From: Bolinopsis microptera
Taxonomy: Eukaryota > Ctenophora > Tentaculata > Lobata > Bolinopsidae
DNA: 64,000 bases
Direction: 5' to 3'
Assembly (NCBI RefSeq): GCF_026151205.1
Contig: NC_087075.1
Location: 3,756,359 to 3,820,358, forward strand
Under the pieces are notes generated by a model that was not told the origin of the DNA, searched no databases, and worked only from the letters and a program-made list of their open reading frames with translations. Of the stretch, positions 38,343-50,943 are shown one piece after another. The position numbers and the translations under genes were made by a program. Position 1 is the first letter of the stretch, and the number at the start of each line of letters is the position of its first letter.

Positions 38343-39704
38343 ATGAATCGTTCAATCAAACTGTTTATTGTGCAATGGTTACTCGGTTTTCTTGTAGTCA
38401 CTCAATCACAGCTTACAGGTGAGCTAATCGTATTATTAGTGGTTGATTAGATATTTTATTTATTGGTGTCATAAATTAATAGAAACTTAGATTAGAGGAT
38501 TCATCATTTAAACAGAAAATTGCATTGGGAGTAAATATCTATCTGATATCGGGTCTAATATAATATCGTTGTAGAGCCAAAGTCAGAGGAAGCAGAAATA
38601 ACTCCGACAGCAGTTACATACGGAAAAACGCGCCAAAACAACGAGGAACGTTTTGCAGCAGCACATGCAGTTGACAAAGACCTCTCAACTGTAGCAGGCA
38701 CTGAAACTGATAACGGAGCAGGCTGGTTAAAACTAGAGTTTGATAGAATCCATTTTATCCACAAGGTTCAAATCTACTGGGGGTTCTACACTAACTGGTA
38801 CCTGCCACGTGGTTACTGTGCATTCAGTGAAGCTAACTTTAGGGACTGTGTGGATAATAGAAACAACGTAGATGTGTCAGTGTATCAGGGAGAGGTAAAA
38901 CAGGGGTCTTGTGGAACACTCCAACTAACATACGGACTAGAGCAGGCAGACCAGATCTACACACTGATCTGTAACACTGAAGGAAATACTGTAAAACTCA
39001 GTAAGACAACAGCATCTTTGGTGGTATCCGAAGTTGTTGTGTCCGGAACAGGTACTTCAATAAAAACTTTGAAAATAGTTTGTAACTTAATTCTAGGAAC
39101 TCTACTTAAATCATTGAACATATTTTTTTAATCATTCTGACACATACGTAAAATTAATAAATTCAAAGTAACATTCTAGTATAAAGAAGCAATCAAGCTA
39201 GCATTTAGTAAATATAACTACGTATTTCAGTTCGGAGACGAGAAATATTCGAGATAACTCCAACAGAAGTCAAACACGGAAAAACGTACAATAACGAAGA
39301 AGAATTTTTTGCAGCAGCACATGCAGTTGATAAAGACCTCTCAACTGTAGCACGCACTGAAACTGATACCGGAGCAGGCTGGTTAAAACTAGACTTTGAT
39401 AGAATCCATTTTATCCACAAGGTTCAAATCTACTGGGGGTTCTACACTAACTGGTACCGTCATGGTGATTTCTGTGCACTCAGTGAAGCACACTTTAGGG
39501 GATGTGTAGACAGTGATAAGAACGTAGATGTGTCAGTATACCAGGGAGGGGTACAACAGGGGTCTTGTGGAACACTCCAACTAACATACGGACTAGAGCA
39601 GGCAGACCAGATCTACACACTGATCTGTAACACTGAAGGAGATACTGTAAAACTCAGCAAGAATACTGGAAACATAGTAGTCTATGAAATTGCAGTGTTC
39701 ACAG
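38343..39704 (+). CDS. Secreted protein with two tandem F5/8C-like (fucolectin-type) domains; 3' end uncertain
   Basis: Exons 38343-38418 (signal peptide, hydrophobic FIVQWLLGFLVVTQSQ), 38575-39051 and 39231-39704; all junctions are phase 1. Each domain exon encodes about 158 residues with AAHAVDKDLSTVA, GAGWLKL.FDRIHFIHKVQIYW, GSCGTLQLTYGLEQ and a terminal VV.E..V strand, the layout of F5/8C-type galactose-binding folds (fucolectin-like), which bind glycans outside the cell. The two exons are so alike that they arose by recent exon duplication; symmetric 1-1 phases allow this. A phase-1 acceptor at 40160 (ttcttccag) could continue the protein into the open frame at 40161-41731. Its function as a lectin is inferred. 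Confidence 0.75.
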
Positions 39705-40289
39705 GTAATTGGTCTCTTTCGTGGATCGCGCATTTGAGCAAGCTAGCGTGGCTAAATTGTATAAAATAGTGAGCGATATTCTCATCACGTAAATTTCGTT
39801 TGGATGTTGATGTCTTTCTTAAGACTTTAAGACATACTAACACGTCACAGAGCATGGGTGACAGGCGACATGGTTATTTTTCTTGCAATCCTCTACTACG
39901 CGACTTATTATGATGCAGCGAACAAAATTTACACACTTAATCAACCATTAACTTAGATATAAAATTAATAAAATGCCCATGGAGCGGAAAAACGCTCAGT
40001 CGAAGAAAACAAATGACAAAACAACGTATTGATCATCTCTTTTATTGAAAATAGTCTCTTAATCACTGACCAAATAAACAAATTCAATTCAATTATTTAA
40101 AGACCATCCTAGTGTTATGTCACTAACGATGCTATATAAATAAATGGTTATTTCTTCCAGTCATAACGTTCCTTTTAAGTGCAATGAAATTATTTTTATC
40201 CTCCGCCTCTAAAAGAGCAACCCAAGGTATGAAAATCTACATCCAAGGCACGCAGATAAATAACAGGAACAGTGTACGGGAAGTACCAA

Positions 40290-41626
40290 CTGGACATCTG
40301 ATCCCCCTCCTTCCCTCCCCCTCCCTTCCCTACCTCTCCCTCCCTCCCCCCGCCCCCCTCCCTACCCTCCCTCCCTTCCCTACCTCTCCCTCCCTCCCCA
40401 GCCCCCCTCCCTTCCCTACCTCTCCCTCCCTCCCCCCGCCCCCTCCCTTCCCCTCCCTCCCCTACCTCTCCCTCCCTCCCCCCGCCCCCTCCCTTCCCCT
40501 CCCTCCCCTACCCTCCCTTCCCTACCTCTCCCTACCTCTCCCTCCCTCCCCAGCCCCCTCCCTCCCCCCGCCCCCCTCCCTTCCCCTCCCTTCCCTACCT
40601 CTCCCTCCCTTCCCCAAACCTTCCCTTCCCCTCCCTTCCCTACCTCTCCCTCCCTTCCCCAAACCTTCCCTTCCCCTCCCTTCCCTACCTCTCCCTCCCT
40701 TCCCCAAACCTTCCCTTCCCCTCCCTTCCCTACCTCTCCCTCCCTTCCCCAAACCTTCCCTTCCCCTCCCTTCCCTACCTCTCCTTCCCTCCCCCGCCCC
40801 CCTCCCTTCCCCTCCCTTCCCTACCTCTCCCTCCCTTCCCAAACCTTCCCTCCCTCCCCCGCCCCCTCCCTTCCCCTCCCTTCCCTACCTCTCCCTCCCT
40901 CCCCAGCCCCCTCCCTCCCCCGCCCCCCTCCCTACCCAGCCCCTCCTTCCCCCGCCCCCCTCCCTTCCCCTCCCTTCCCTACCCCTCCTTCCCTCCCCAG
41001 CCCCCTCCCTTACCCTCCCTTCCCCTCCCTTCCCTACCTCTCCCTCCCCCCGCCCCCCTCCCTACCCAGCCCCCTCCTTCCCCCGCCCCCCTCCCTTCCC
41101 CTCCCTTCCTACCCCTCCTTCCCTCCCCAGCCCCCTCCCTCCCCCCGCCCCCCTCCCTCCCCCCCGCCCCCCTCCCTACCCAGCCCCTCCCTCCCCCCGC
41201 CCCCTCCCTCCCCCCGCCCCCCTCCCTACCCTCCCTTCCCTACCTCTCCCTCCCTCCCCAGCCCCCTCCCTCCCCCCGCCCCCTCCCTCCCCCCGCCCCT
41301 CCCTCCCCCCCCCCCCCTCCCGCCGCCCCCTCCCTCCCCCCGCCCCCCTCCCTTCCCCTCCCTTCCCTACCTCTCCCTCCCTCCCCAGCCCCCTCCCTCC
41401 CCCCGCCCCCCTCCCTACCCTCCCTCCCGCCGCCCCCTCCCTTCCCCTCCCTTCCCTACCTCTCCCTCCCTCCCCCGCCCCTCCCTCCCCCGCCCCCTCG
41501 CCCCTCCCTTCCCCTCCCTTCCCTACCTCCCCCTCCTTCCCCCGCCCCCCTCCCTTCCCCTCCCTTCCCTACCTCTCCCTCCCTCCCCCGCCCCCTCCCT
41601 CCCCCGCCCCCTCGCCCCTCCCTTCG
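40290..41626 (+). repeat. 1.3-kb C/T-rich tract (CCCTCCC/CTTCCC units)
   Basis: Almost no G on the plus strand, dense CCCTCCC and CCTACC units, with local 63-bp duplications (ttccctacctctccctccct). Open for 515 codons as Pro/Ser/Leu-rich protein (40184-41731), but stop codons need A or G-bearing triplets that this composition rarely makes, so the openness is not evidence of coding. The minus strand (GGGAGGG) can form G-quadruplexes and the plus strand i-motifs. Confidence 0.9.
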
Positions 41627-41724
41627 TATAAAACAGCCTCAAGTCATAATAAGCTGAGAAATCTGTCTGGAAACAAGTTCAGCGGAGGAAACCCCCGTAA
41701 AGTGAGTCACTGGTTTTCCGGAGG

Positions 41725-41950
41725 GATCTAACAAGTAGGTTGAGGTAAAGCTTAGCTCGAAGAATTGGGTCTACTCACATATAAATTTGGAACGAAACAT
41801 AGTGATGTGACCAATAATCACCCAGATTTACGAGCCAAAAATTGAGAGATTTTCCTGAAATATCTCAGCCAACTCAGCAGCAGAATCGTGCTTAGACCAA
41901 TTAAACACTGCCTAGATGTTCATGTGACAAACTTGGTGTTCAGGATATCC
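41725..41950 (+). repeat. Dispersed 220-bp repeat, copy 1 (direct copy at 45212-45440)
   Basis: Shares ggttgaggtaaagcttagct, aaacatagtgatgtgac, taatcacccagattta and tgttcatgtgacaaacttgg with the second copy, about 85 percent alike by eye, 3.5 kb apart in the same orientation. Confidence 0.8.
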
Positions 41951-42507
41951 CAGGACGTTTTTTGGTTCTGCTTTCGTGTCGATGCTAAAATTAATCATGT
42001 GATTCGCCCTTGTATTGTGTCCACCCTTTTGGAGAGGTAACTCACTTGTTTCCTACGCCCTCGTGTCCTCCGTTCTTTATAGTCTTTAAAACCTGGACGA
42101 TAAGTTCGTACTGAAATACATTTGGGAAAACATTTCAACGGACTTTGACTTGTAAACGGACAGATTTTATTCGAGCGTCCAATTAATGTCCGTTCACATA
42201 AAGTCCAGTAAGGCATATAAAAGTTTAAACAAAGAGTTTATACTTTATAAATGTGGAATTTTGTATTTATTTGGTAACTATTAAATCATATACGATTATG
42301 AGCAGATACCGGCCGACAATATTATCTGATTGTATCAATAATAGTAGTTCAGCAACAGTACTATCTGCCAGACCAGACTAGTAACAACTTTAATATTAGT
42401 TTAGTAAATTAAAGTATCTTTGTAGGTTTACCAAGACGAGCGCCGAGTTGGATCACTCGTCTCAATATTTATCACGATTATCATCTATAGTAAGTAGCAA
42501 TATCTAG

Positions 42508-42684
42508 TCTGGAGACGAGGAACCCCTCCGGCCTCCATCATCCCTCAGTAGCTCACTGTACTCTCTAACCTCGCTAACACGAGAGGTCGTCTACTACCAG
42601 CCACGTGACGGCCATGTCACAGAAAGGATCACTAAACTGTCACTAAACTCCCCCTACTATAGTGAAGTTGTGAAGAGTATGTAG
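42508..42684 (+). CDS. Candidate terminal coding exon, unassigned
   Basis: A 58-codon open stretch after an AG (atatctag) and closed by TAG: SGDEEPLRPPSSLSSSLYSL..., RDGHVTERITKLSLNSPYY... The composition (Ser/Tyr/Pro, balanced charges) is like the cytoplasmic tail of a receptor and unlike chance translation of this AT-rich DNA. It may be the last exon of the lectin-like gene at 38.3 kb. No transmembrane exon could be placed between them. Low confidence. Confidence 0.3.
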   Translation, partial: SGDEEPLRPPSSLSSSLYSLTSLTREVVYYQPRDGHVTERITKLSLNSPYYSEVVKSM

Positions 42685-44825
42685 TAGACACTGCCATGGT
42701 CAAGAGTCTTATGATGATAGATAGATGGGGTACAGGTATATAGTCACTAGTGTTAAGAACGTGGCAGGGCAGCCTCACAACCTCTCCATATTCTACGGCA
42801 TCCTTATCGTGGTATTTTGTACGGGCTATACAGTTGCCATTATTTACTGTTTATCTGTAGCACCATAGTCACCATAAAATTGTTGCATCTAATAGGCCTG
42901 TGAAAATAGTATTGTGTATATCCGAGATGTCAGAATATTAAAATAAACATAAAAAGGGAGGACAATATGATCTCATATGATTAGTATATGTGACATTAAT
43001 ATAGACGTGTACAGACGTATACAGACGTATACAGATATTATCAGTCCAACTTAACTGGTGGGCTATGAGATCACATTGTAATTGTTATAAAGCAGCTGTA
43101 ACAATCGTCTTATTCTTGTGACGTGTGCTTCTTTTTTATCGTTTTGTGTGTAAAATGTATTTTATCAGCTTCCGCTCGGGGTGTGGGAATTGTCGTCATT
43201 TGTTGTAACAATTTTGTGTATAAAGGTATAAACATGGTAGTTTTTTTCTTTCCTCGGCTAATTTTGATATCATTCGTAGAACAATTGGCGGTAGATAAAT
43301 GGAAAGGATTGTTAAAAAGTACCATCTACTTCTAGATCAATGTTAGTTGGGTACAGTATAACTATCCGTTAGAATAAGTTTTAATTCTAAGTTTTAACGT
43401 TAATTTGCACATCCTAGGAGAATTCCCAAATCGATCTACCGATAATATTGATCTATAAATATGGTTATTCTACCATGCCATCTCGTGAGCATATTTCTGT
43501 TTTTTTTTCAGTGTCAATGATTTTCGACTCTTAATTGTTTATTTATTCTATCGTTCAAAGATCGTGATTTTATTGTCTTGCTCCGTTTTTCCTTTGATCT
43601 GATGGTCCATTAATTCGTTATTTTGATTATATACCAGGACTGGATAGTGAATAAGCTAGACAGGTTAATTTCTGATTCGTACTAAATTTAAATCAGTTGG
43701 TCAGAATAAACACAGTCGATCAGAATAAGATGTGAAAATTAATCGGGCTGCATGCTGTTGAACAAGTTTCACTTAGAATAGTGTCAGCTGGTGGAAAGGT
43801 AGCGTCCGCCAAACGGGCGGTACTGTCCTCACTATCTGTTTCGTTCAATATTCTTCATTTATTTTCTCATTATTCGCATATCCTATGACCACTATATAGT
43901 AGTAACTAACTTTACTAAACTCGATTTTATTGTGATTCACCAAACCCTGTATTTAAATACAGGGTTTGGCACAGTCGATAATGATTATGAAGAAGCTGTA
44001 TTAGTATCACACCAAGTTTGCATGATCCCAGATTGAAATAACCGTGGTTCCATCCCACGCCTGTTCAATATGGGTTAGACATTCAAATAGTCCTAATATC
44101 TGTTCATTAACATTTGACTTGCTTGCCCACATGATAGTATAGAGTCGATCTTAGTACGCTAGATATGGGAGATAGCTGAATGCCAGTTTATCCTTTTTTC
44201 CAGAGATCTTATTATTTCTCATACAAAAGTCGCATTTGTGCAGTGGTACGTCTATTATCCATAGTGTATCCCTATTTTATTCCTATTTAATCCTATTGTA
44301 TTTCTATCATATTTAGCATATCCATATTTGCTATTTAATAGGATGATAATAAATCACCCTACGGCTACACTGGACTATCAAGCGAGACGATATATATGTG
44401 TTTATCCGTACCATTTTACTGTCACCACGGCATCAACTTTAACGCGACTTTCCGTAAAAACCGTAAAAGATATACAACTGAAATTTTTTGACTGGGTCAA
44501 AAGCTTTAATGGCCTCCAAATCAACATGAAAAAATAAAAAATTGGCTAAGGAATAGTAATTTTAAAGCCCAAAAATTATTTTAGTCTCTTGAGTCTTGAC
44601 TCCATTTTAGGGTTATACGGGTTCCTGAATCCTGCTAGTGTTTGATAACGCGTAGCTATACTTTCTATCGTATATTTTCACGGGATCTTTATAGATATAG
44701 ATATATTGCAAATGATAAAAAATAATTTATACGATTAGAAGTAAGTTGACGCTTATAAACAAAAATAAAAATAAAATTGTGTAAGCATACATGAAATTTA
44801 TTACTAATACTAGTTCATCATTTGG
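42685..44825. other. Intergenic
   Basis: Contains only the palindrome at 43940-43969 and a short repeat of acagacgtatac near 43005-43035. No gene seen. Confidence 0.4.
43940..43969. repeat. Perfect 30-bp palindrome
   Basis: ccaaaccctgtattt followed by its reverse complement with no spacer. Confidence 0.9.
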
Positions 44826-45212
44826 GACGGTGTTTGGTTCTGCCCTCGTTTCCATGTTAAAGTGAGTATCGACTATCATGTGAACCGCCCTCGTGTCCCC
44901 CCTTTTCAGAAAGTATCGCCCTTTATTGTGTCCTACTCCTACGCCCTCGTGTCCTGTATCCGTTCGCGTTGTTAACCTGGGGACTTCAGGCAATGTTACA
45001 TCTTGTTCTAAGATGAGAAGTATAACGTACCGTACTCGGCTTAAAGTACGTACGGTACGAGGTTTTTTATTAGTACGTACCGTCCAACCACTTTAAGTTT
45101 AAAGGGGAACCGGACACGAGGGCGTACGACACAAGGGCGGTAGGTGCTTTCTTAAAAGGGCGGACACGGGGGCGAATCACATGAATCACTTTAACATGGA
45201 CAAACGGTCTGG
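44826..45212. mobile_element. Fold-back repeat with cgccctcgtgtcc arms
   Basis: The left arm, about 44826-44962, and the right arm, about 45104-45212, are inverted copies: ccatgttaaagtga, cgccctcgtgtcc and ccttttcagaaag all recur reversed. The loop contains acgtacggtacg motifs. Partial arms of the same family occur at 41955-42060, 45585-45665 and 46190-46275. Target duplication not found. Confidence 0.65.
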
Positions 45213-45440
45213 TTGAGGTAAAGCTTAGCTCGAAGAATTGGACCTACTCACGTGTAAATTTGAAACGAAACATAGTGATGTGACAAATAATCACCCAGAT
45301 TTAAACGAACCAAACATTTAGAGATTTTCCTTAAATATCTCAGACAACTCAGTAGCAGATTTTGGGGTTTGGTAACGTGCTTAGACCAATCAAACACTGC
45401 CTAGGTGTTCATGTGACAAACTTGGCATTCAAAATATCGC
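45212..45440 (+). repeat. Dispersed 220-bp repeat, copy 2
   Basis: See 41725-41950. It abuts the right arm of the fold-back repeat; the first copy also abuts a cgccc-type arm, so the two parts move or duplicate as one composite unit. Confidence 0.8.
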
Positions 45441-47883
45441 AGTCGCTGACGCTACGGTTACCCAGGTTTAGATCAAGGGGAGTACGTACAAAACGGGTAT
45501 TTACTTTGGGTAGACGAATTTCACTGAGGTGTGTTCACTCAATTTCAAACCATCAATCCTCTCAGTTAAAACGACCATCATTTAGGACGGTTTTTCTTCC
45601 ACCTTCGTGTTCAGGCTAAAATGAATCATGTGATTCGCCCTGGTATCCACCCTTTTAGGAAATCTAGGTAAACTATAGGTAAAAATATAATATTAATCAT
45701 AAGCTAAAATGTACTAATCTTTGTATTCTAAATGGGGAAAAAGAAGAAACATTGTCAGTCAGTCGAGAAAATTGTCAGTCAGGCTATATGGCAGCTTTGT
45801 AGATGTTGTGACTATGCTAGTAGTGGTCCCAGGCTTGCGACTGGAATTGCGGTGTTAAATCGATTTAATGGTACCAACGATCCACCTCCCACTTGTTGTT
45901 TGGTACTTAGCATTAATAGTGTTAGCTGTAGCCATTTATAGCAAGAATCTTAAAACTAAAGGGGATGACAAGGAAAAGAGGAAGGAAAAAGAATGACGGG
46001 ACAAACAATTAATTAAAGTATTCATAGGAGCATTAGATATTGTAATTACAAGCTTCAATAATAAATCACTGACTAAAACTTCTAATTAAAATGACACTTG
46101 GTACGCTCGCCCATTTTCACTGGTCAGTCTGAACTTCGGTTTAGCACGTTGTACACTTATTCACCTAAGTTTCAGAATTTGAAAGTAACGCCCTTGTTTC
46201 CTACGCCCTCGTGTCCTCTGCTCTTGCGTCTACCGCCCTTGTTTCCTACGCCCTAGTATCCTAAACCCCTTTAAAGTAAGACATTTTTTCTGAAAAAATG
46301 GTGCCCGTTTTTTACCACATTTTTTTATTGTTGATTGTTGTAAAATAAGCAGGTATGCACGCAATTTTCAAACTACGATTTTGGTGCCAGTGAATGCTAA
46401 AATCATATTAAACAATCTTTAAGACAATAAATTAATTTGATCAATATTAACTGCAATTATACTCAATAGGAGTAGTGAGTACGTACAGTCATACTATTCC
46501 GATGATGGAAATAAGAATGCGGCGACATAAGTTTAGGTGCCCGTAGCGCCATTTCAAGTGTTCCTGTTATTATTTTGTCACGAAAGTTGGACTTCCATCA
46601 AAAACCCATTTATCATACTTTATAACCAATTTTATTAGTACGTTATACGGTACAGCCATTTTTAAAAGTACGTACCGTACGAAATTTTCATCATAGATCT
46701 TGTTATGTAAATATTTTAACAATGAACTTTCGCTATGATCATTAGTCTTAGAGTTAATAAGATATTCACACAATTCTATGTTAGTGTTACGACTATGGTG
46801 ACAGTATTATTGTAAATGTATACTGTATAGTGTATACCATAGGCATATATTTCTACTAACTAGTATGGTAGCCTAAGATTATGAGAAAAAATGTTATTAT
46901 TCATAAAACATTCAATATCTTCTAAAAAGTAAAAACGGTATTTATTCGTACGTATTTTTGACTTGTTTCGTGCGTTAAGTGCGTGAGGTTTTAAAAGTGC
47001 GTACGAACCAACTATGGTATTGGTTATAGGCTGTATCCCAGTACTATCAGTGTCTTTGTGCCACTTCTGTCGGTTAACCGTTTGATGGTCACACTGTTTA
47101 CCCTTGAGAGCTCATGGTAGTACTCAAAAGCTTCCTCAAAAGCTTCCTCAAAAGCTTCCTCAAGAGCTTCGTAGTGAAGGATAATAATTTGTGCGCGATG
47201 AAGCGTCAAGTGACACGAACATCCTCCTAATCACTAATCATGTGCAGGTTGTATTCCATTTCCACGAATATATGGCTCTTTCCACTTTCCACCCATTATT
47301 TTTTTTTGTTTTATTATAAAGTCGCTTCGGTTGATGTTTATTTCCGTCAAAAGATAACAGGATGATGATAAATCACTCTACACTGAGCTATCACGTGACT
47401 AAGTTTAATAAGTCGGAAGTCCTCTAAACGGAAAATTCAAACCCCAGTGCATGAAAATCTAATCTGATGAACCCAACCTAGTTAACCCTTATCCAATCTC
47501 TAACTCAAGCATATGCTAAAACAATAAAACGATTAAGTTGACCTCGTTGATAATATTTTATAACTTATAAACGATCTAAAAAATTTTACCAATCACTATT
47601 TTTTCTGATTTTTCCTCTGTCAAACGTCCAAGAACCCCGATAAATAATTTTATTTTCTGAAGAGCTGACAATAAATATTTCAAATAATTGGGTATCTTGT
47701 CATACCTTGTCACGCATTGTCACCATACAATAATGATAATTAAAACATATTCAAAAAAATTCCAGCACATTGTGCTATCAAATTGTGAATTGTACGACGC
47801 ATAACACCTGTTAAATATACCAATATGAACGCTCACCCTATGGGCTCGTGTTTAAATATCAAACAGGATTTATACTTCTCGAG
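45441..47883. other. Intergenic, repeat remnants
   Basis: Remnant arms of the fold-back family, TACGTACCGTAC-type motifs (46640-46990), a short triplicated ttcctcaaaagc (47125-47165) and a second copy of the dispersed unit at 30948 (47365-47525). No gene seen. Confidence 0.4.
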
Positions 47884-48740
47884 CTACGCTTTAACATTTG
47901 ATTTAACCCTCGGAAGCATATTGTCTATTGCACGTTTTACCATGTCAATTTTTAACTTTTTAGCCTCCCTTCTGATATTGTTTTTTAGCTCATCTACTGT
48001 TTGTGGGACTGGGTCTGAATAGACACGTTCTTTCAGATAGCCCCACAAAAAGAAATCGGCCGGATTCAGGTCAGGGCTGTAGGGAGGCCAGCTGAACTCA
48101 GCTTTCCTCGATATCAGTCTTTCCCCAAAATGCTCCTTCAGCCAAGCCAAACTTTCGTGCGAACAGTGTGGAGGGGCCCCGTCTTGTTGGAATATACAGG
48201 AATCAAGTATTTTTTCCTTTTAAGTACTGGGATAACTTTTCCACGCAACATAGCAATGTAATTTGCTGTCCTTATCGTCTCTGCCTTCTCTTCTTCATTC
48301 TCGAAAAAGTGGGGTCCGAAGACACCATGGTAACTGAGGCCCATCCAAACAGTCACCTTTTCTCTGGTTTTTGGACCTTCCACGGTGGCATAGGGTTGCT
48401 TATCTGACCAGATTCGGGCATTCTGAGTATTTTCCTGCCTGCATTACCGTATTTCTTTGAAAGTGCCCTCCTAGCAGCAGCCCAACTACTTCCGTTGACA
48501 TAGAAAAGCTTGACCATGTCTACTCTCATTTCGTCTGATATGCCAGGTTTTGACATTTTTTCGAAGAAAATTTCGAAAGGATACAAATTTGCGAAAAGAT
48601 GAGTTTTGAAACGAATTTGTGAGATATAACTAAAATGTAAGGTATAACCAGCATTTTAAAACCGATTGCATCTAATTTTGCTCCTTCATAAAATTAAAAA
48701 TTAAAATTTTAAATTTGGACACGAGTCTCGAAACACCCTG
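47884..48740 (-). pseudogene. Mariner-like transposase, internally deleted and frameshifted
   Basis: The minus-strand order is a helix-turn-helix start (MVKLFYVNGSSWAAARRALS), then at once sequence from late in the protein (REKVTVWMGLSYHGVFGPHF), QQDGAPPH with the second catalytic Asp in a shifted frame, and SPDLNPADFFLWGYLKERVY with the third. The region that should carry the first catalytic Asp is missing, and an A-run near 48215 carries the frame change. The right end is CAGGGTGTTTCGAGAC inverted, followed by TA at 48741, as in mariner. The left end was not found. Inactive copy. Confidence 0.8.
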
Positions 48741-49447
48741 TATGACCAAACACTACTAGTACTATAATAGTACTGGCATTATCTTATATCCTATCTCACC
48801 TAGTCAGCTTATAGACCGGATCCTATAGTAAAATCCTGATCAGATTTACCGTATACTTTTCGACAATTTGATTTTTCTCGTCTTATGTTATCAACATCAT
48901 CAGAATCTACTATTATTTGGCACAGTCAGCTAGATTGTTAGTCGAGACATACATTATCCATCTGTATGTGCTTTTTAGTTCACAGTCATGAAAGTAAGAA
49001 ATATACAGTTCCGGCGACTGTCCGTGCATTGCCCGTTACTAAATAAGTTTACGACTACTTCACAAAAGGCTATTTAATTAGATGCAATTACAAGCTATTG
49101 TCCAATTATTTTTGAGAAAGGACAAGCTGGCAATCTTTTATCTTCCAATCTGCGCTTTCTTGAGAAAGGAAAAATATTCTTTTATTGACGGATATATCAT
49201 ATTCATATGGTGCGGGGTGTATTTATAAACGCCTAATGCATTTGTTATACAAAAGAATAGACAAAAGGTTTACTAGTGCCATAAACAAAAGAGTTTAGTA
49301 GTGAAAAGGCAAGGATACTATTTCTCGATCTGTTTCTAATGTTATTGAGTATTTACTTTTGTAATTGTTTCCAAACGCTTGACGTACGTGTTGCGTAAAT
49401 GCTTTATAATATTAACATATTATTTATATATAGCACATTATATTAGC

Positions 49448-50258
49448 CAGAGCTCGACCGGGATACCGGCCGGTATTTGGCGATTTTGGACCGGTACCGG
49501 TACCGGCCGGGATTTTGGTTTTAGCCGGGATTTTAGCCGGGATTTTTCCAAAATAAATTCTTTTTTTTTTCAACGTAAATTCGAGTCCAAAATTCGCAAA
49601 TCTGTAAACATTTTCCTAAAACATTTTGATGAAATCATTAAACAATGGAGACTGGAGTCAATCTAGATTGAAAATAATCATGGGTTTCATGACGTCGATT
49701 TTAGATTTTCGTTTACGAGTAATGGACTTCTTTCTGACTTTAATGCTAGAAATATGACTTATGACTTAATTATTGTGACTAAGTGTCACGGCTCACGGTC
49801 TTGTGTAAAACAGAGTTCTCCGGGTAAAGAAAGCATTAATAAATGTTAATAAATTGTTCTATTTATAAGTATTCACTATTCAGTATTCGCCCTATTCAAT
49901 TATTCAGGTAAGGTTATGTAAACTGTAAAGTGTAAAGCTCCACCGTCAAACTCCATGTTCAATCAAATTAGTTTAAGTAACCAATGCCAGATCACAAATA
50001 TGAGTTCTGTGTCAGTTTTGACTTATATAAACATATTTAAGTTTGTCCTTTACTTGAAGGTTTTATTTTAAAATTGTTCATTCTAACGGAGTAACAGAGA
50101 AATATCGGAAAAATCCCGGTACCGGCCGCTATGACGCTGATCCCGGTACCGGCCGGGTTTTCATTTTCATCCCGGTACCGGTACCGGTCCCGGCCGGGAT
50201 GGAGGAAATCCCGGCCCGGTACCGGCCGGGACAAAATGTCGATCACGGTCGACCACTG
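49448..50258. mobile_element. Non-autonomous hAT element with CCGGTACCGG arrays
   Basis: 811 bp. The ends are CAGAGCTCGACCGGGAT and inverted CAGTGGTCGACCGTGAT, with a perfect 8-bp target duplication ATATTAGC at 49440-49447 and 50259-50266. Subterminal GGTACCGG/CCGGCCGG tandem motifs occur at both ends. No transposase. Same style as 1042-1649. Confidence 0.88.
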
Positions 50259-50943
50259 ATATTAGCACTACTGATTAGTGCTGTTGTTTTGTTCTTATGA
50301 TTTGTTGGTGGGTGTATCTTTATTTATTAGTGCAGTGTGTAATAATATATCAATAAACCTTCCAGTCCTATGATTCCTATATGATCCTTTTGAAGTGATT
50401 TCTGGTGGTTTATTGTTAATCGTAGTGTGGTATATATCGATAAATCTTCCTATGATTACTATATGATATAATTAAAATGATCTTTTCTGAATAGATTTGT
50501 TTATGAGATGATTAAGTTGTTTGTTGCTAGATATTTTCACCTCACCCTTTAGAACCGCTCTGATATGGTAGTACCTGACACTTGTGTCAGTTGCTAACCA
50601 TATGGGCGGTACACAAGCATATTATTTCATTTCATTATTACATACTAGTACTATATAGTTATTTTAAGCTTTATTTTCCTTTTCATCATACATAAGATGA
50701 AATTCTCAATATGTCTTTCAGTTTATAGTTTGATAAAATACATTTACATATTATGGTAAATAAATTAATCAGTGATATTCTACCTATGTCCTATGTAGAT
50801 TTGACAGAACCATACTTGTCATATTCGAGCCCTACTGCTTTGCACGTGCCATGATACAACCAATTATTCAAAAATACAATCGTCGGAAATGGAAAATGTC
50901 TTTAATCTTTATCTTAGTCCACAAGCTCCATGCCTTTTTAAGC
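50259..50943. other. Intergenic
   Basis: No gene or repeat recognised. Confidence 0.4.

Noticed and set aside
40184-41731. 515-codon Pro/Ser/Leu open frame as a gene by itself
   Set aside because: C/T-only DNA is open in all three frames. Only the possible join with the lectin-like exon gives it any support.
42424-42490. Short exon with a membrane-like VGSLVSIFITIIIYSK reading
   Set aside because: All three frames can be read there, the GT after it is followed by AG only 18 nt later, and no upstream exon of matching phase was found.
45732-45941. Small basic protein (MGKKKKHCQSVEK...)
   Set aside because: Short, no family resemblance, in repeat-rich intergenic sequence.
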